From: Epinephelus fuscoguttatus
Taxonomy: Eukaryota > Chordata > Actinopteri > Perciformes > Serranidae
Length of the DNA stretch: 64,000 nucleotides
Direction of reading: 5' to 3'
Assembly: GCF_011397635.1 (NCBI RefSeq)
Contig: NC_064761.1
Span: 43,550,143 to 43,614,142, forward strand
Shown here: positions 61,231 through 64,000 of the stretch, in pieces
Layout: the number at the start of each line of letters is the position of its first letter
Numbering within the stretch: position 1 is the stretch's first letter
The notes under the pieces: generated by a model
Told to the model about the DNA's origin: nothing
Seen by the model: only the letters and a program-made list of their open reading frames with translations
Database searches by the model: none
Translations under genes and position numbers: made by a program

Positions 61231-61433
61231 CTACACATGATGATGATGAGCTGGTTTGGAGGTTTTTGAGGTCCCATCACACTTTCGATGTTTGTATCTT
61301 CGCTTGCCGTCATCGTAGGTCGTGCTAGGACTCGGGTTCCTGAGGTGTTGAGAGGAAGGAACCGTCTTTAGGTTGTCCATCCCTGGGCGAGGTGAAGGCT
61401 GCCGACGAGTGTTTGCATAGACAGGATCTTCTC
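61231..61433 (-). CDS. Terminal coding exon of an unidentified minus-strand gene (partial)
   Basis: An acceptor (CTTCATGCAG) lies at 61434. The exon opens with two bases completing a codon, then 66 residues and TAG. It starts EDPVYANTRRQPSPRPG, is rich in Pro, Ser and basic residues, and ends in a His run (AHHHHV). It has no hydrophobic segment. YANT fits the YxN consensus for Grb2-type SH2 binding, and the composition suits the cytoplasmic tail of an immune-type receptor or adaptor. That is inference, since I do not recognise the protein. The upstream exons should lie to the right, but none is evident before 64000. Confidence 0.55.
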
Positions 61434-61561
61434 CTGCATGAAGACACACAAACAAGATGAGTTTCAGATGTTGAGCTGAGACTCACTCAACTAAAGCACA
61501 CAAGTATTAGCATCAAAATAAACTTTAAGGAAGTCATTATGCTGAACGGCTTTTCAGAATC

Positions 61562-61591
61562 ATATTATATTATATTATATTATATTATATT
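61562..61591. repeat. (TATAT)n microsatellite
   Basis: Six ATATT-type pentamers in an intron of the 61.2-kb gene. Confidence 0.85.
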
Positions 61592-62084
61592 TCTAGATTA
61601 TAATTATTGATGCATTATTTTGTACATGCCTTTGATGTCCCAGCCTGGAAAGGTGGAGTTATTTTAATTAATTCATATACTGCTATTAAAATATATTATA
61701 GTTCATTAGTTGATCAATATTTTGAATTATTAAATCTGCAAAGTAACTTGTAAAATAGGCTGCGACAAATGTAGTGGAGTAAAAATACAAAGTACAAGTT
61801 AATCAGTTTGTTACAGAAACCTATGATACTCGAGCAAATGCACTTAGTTACATTCCACCACTGCCAGTATGTTATACATCCAAATTATCGAACAGAATCT
61901 AAATATTACATTATTTTTGTTTAAGTACTGTTTGTTTAACTGATTTATTTATTAGTTTATTTACTTTTTATAATGCTGACTCGACCAAATCTCCCTCAGG
62001 AAGGATGAACACCTCCTCAATGGGACTAGATACAGGTTAAAAATAAATGAAAATGAAAACGCTGTAAATGCAAAAAATGAAATT

Positions 62085-62212
62085 AAATTAAAACTGAATT
62101 ATTAAATTGAATTAAATTGAATTGAATGGAATTAAATTAAATTGAATTGAATTAAATTAAATTAAACTAAACTAAATTGAATTGCATTGAATTAAATTAA
62201 ATTAAAATATCT
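62085..62212. repeat. (AATTA/AATTG)n degenerate minisatellite
   Basis: More than twenty five-base units of AAATT, AATTG and AATTA type with scattered changes (ACTAA, AATGG). Confidence 0.8.
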
Positions 62213-63129
62213 GTTTAACCCTGACAGTGTTAACAGGGGGGAAATTGTTAAAATAATTTTTGTAATAAATTGTTATTCATTGCAAAGAAAGCTTTACTTC
62301 CCCCAAAAGACCAAGCCGTAAAATACCTGATATTATGAAGAATGACGGCCTTATGTCTAACATTAAATTTCCTGTAACTTTCCTGGTTATTATTTTAAAG
62401 CTGATCTCTACTTACAGTTTGGCACTGCTGTACCTTGTTGTGAATTATCTGTCTTTACACCCAGTGAAATTAAATTGGTGCTAATTAGCCAAGTATCAAG
62501 TATATGCCTAAAAGCTGCTATGAAGATCTGATATATTAGTAAATCATATATTGTAATCTTTCTTTACGGTATAAATGATTCACAGACACTCTTTAACTCT
62601 TTATAAATGCTGTCAGTTAAGGACGATTTGCAGTTAAAAGTCTATCAGGAAATGTTTGCACATTTCATCTGACCTGACTGCAGCTAGACTGGAAGCCCCC
62701 GATACGCTCTCTGCATTTCAGTCACTTCAGCACATTTTCTGTGTCAGTGCTGCTGCAAAACATGAGCTGCAAACACAACATCACTTCATACTCTGCAGTA
62801 CAACACTTCATCTGGCCTGTGAAAAGTGCCACCCTCTCAAATGTTTAACTCAACTTCCAAAAGTCCTTTAATTAATCAGTAAGCGCATCAATGCCACCAA
62901 GAGGAACATTTTTAACTTGAACTGTGTCGAAGTGAAAGTTTCTATATTTCATGAGGTTTCACTGAGGTGTTACAGAGGCAGCAACCAAATTAAATATCCT
63001 GAAAAGTTTCCATCAAGCAAACATCAGCTTCAGCAAAAACACATTTACGGACTTCTTGCTGTCCGTGTGCACCTTTCCACTGAGTCCCTGTTTCACACTT
63101 AGCACCTTACAGCAACTATAAAAAGCTAC

Positions 63130-63590
63130 GTTTCTGTCTGTGATCGATTACGGTGACATGTTGTGTACGCATGCAGCCTGCTCCATTTAACATAGCTTTG
63201 ATTCAGTGTACCATGCAGCTCTATGTTTTATTACAAATGCAAAGTCCCTGAATCATCACTGCATCTTTATGATTTGGTGGCCGGACGTCATCGATCACTC
63301 TATAAAGCAATACTGGGCAAACTTCCGGCCGACCTCTGCACCTTTCTGTGTGTCAGCTGTGGTAGTTACCGGCTACGCTCCTCCAGGTGGTTGCTTTTTA
63401 ATGAACCCTGGGTTACGTATAACACACAAAAAAACTTGTGGCATGACACAACATCCCCTGTGTGTGCTGTAGGTAGTGTGCAGCTTTGTCCTACTTCTAT
63501 CTGCATCCTGTGTGGCCAAACCACCACATTCAGGCCCTCTTACTCATCTTCCCCTCTGCATGAGCGGCCCGTTGTCCCTCTGTGATGTCT
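63130..63590 (+). pseudogene. LINE ORF2 C-terminal remnant
   Basis: In two overlapping plus-strand frames there is DSVYHAALCFITNAKSLNHHC and then YKAILGKLPADLCTFL. In order these resemble the conserved C-terminal block of a fish LINE reverse transcriptase protein (a YHSALRF...THHC...YKA(I/L)LGKLP pattern). The frame changes near 63285, so the copy is broken. No upstream palm motifs are present. Confidence 0.5.
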
Positions 63591-63975
63591 GATAATATTG
63601 TACCAGCATGAAACTACATCAATAACATAAAAGGTTTGCACGTGACATAAATGAGCTCGAAAGATTATAAGCTAAAAATGACAACAGTCACAGATTGTAA
63701 ACTAAAATAAATCTAAAGACTATTGAATCTAGATTTAAAGCGTCACCTGCTATCACCTCTTTCGGTGTTATATTTTCAGTGAAATTATGAAATGTGATGT
63801 TTCAAAGGTTGTGAGCAGTGGCTGAAATATTTTGCGTAATAAACTCCACTGAAGAAGCAGCAATTTGATCACAAGGACGTATTCAGTGCGTTACTGGTTC
63901 AGTTAAAGAGAAGTCTGACTTCTGTGTGAGAGCAGCAACAAAACTGTGACCCACGTTAATATATAGTGACAGAAC

Positions 63976-64000
63976 TGACCTATGGCTAAGCCCCGCCCTC
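63976..64000. mobile_element. Terminus of a second ISL2EU-like element (cut by the window edge)
   Basis: TGACCTATGGCTAAGCC matches the terminus of the 23345-25324 element base for base. The following CCGCCCTC differs slightly from ACGCCCCC. The remainder lies outside the window. Confidence 0.6.

Noticed and set aside
62656-62871. 71-codon plus-strand frame upstream of the 63-kb LINE remnant
   Set aside because: A weak likeness to LINE tails (TLSAFQSLQHIF) is not enough to call it, and no splice structure is present.
1-64000. CRISPR arrays, operons, tRNA or rRNA genes
   Set aside because: The window is vertebrate nuclear DNA. No regularly spaced short repeats or cloverleaf genes were seen. 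The pol III-like boxes at 54.4 and 58.4 kb belong to SINE-type repeats.

Overview
The window is nuclear DNA from a ray-finned fish, most likely a spiny-rayed (percomorph) teleost. It holds multi-exon genes with GT-AG introns, (CA)n microsatellites, nested L2-type LINEs, Tc1, hAT, PIF/Harbinger and ISL2EU-like DNA transposons, and MITE-like repeats typical of teleost introns. Only two complete protein genes can be assembled. Fragments of two others sit near the edges. Everything else is intron or intergenic DNA, largely mobile-element debris.

Layout. 0-1.2 kb: CpG-containing, CCAAT-box DNA with a possible minus-strand first exon leaving the window on the left (very tentative). 1.6-7.2 kb: intergenic repeats, including a terminal-inverted-repeat element, a microsatellite and a broken Tc1-type transposase. 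7.3-21.8 kb: scamp4 on the plus strand, with promoter motifs (ZNF143 and NRF1 type), a non-coding first exon, six coding exons (233 residues), and two large introns packed with hAT, Harbinger and foldback elements. 21.9-29.9 kb: gene-free DNA dominated by a 2-kb long-armed inverted-repeat element (23345-25324). 29.9-47.2 kb: thirteen coding exons of a class 4 semaphorin on the minus strand (816 residues). Its introns carry two copies of a 1-kb repeat, a hAT BED-finger remnant, a Tc1 remnant and an L2 LINE inserted into another L2 LINE. 47.2-59.7 kb: no coding exon seen. This may be the 5' untranslated intron of the semaphorin, ending at a GC-rich candidate first exon near 59.7 kb. 60-61 kb: an AT-rich tandem duplication. 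61.2-61.4 kb: the terminal coding exon of an unidentified minus-strand gene whose tail carries a YxN motif. 62-64 kb: LINE remnants and, at the very end, one terminus of another ISL2EU-like element.

The two main genes converge tail to tail and have unrelated jobs: SCAMP4 in vesicle membrane traffic, the semaphorin in cell-surface guidance and adhesion signalling. No operon-like or multi-gene system is present, and no RNA gene or CRISPR array was seen. Both coding models were checked by splice-phase arithmetic: all exon joins keep frame and the totals are exact multiples of three.
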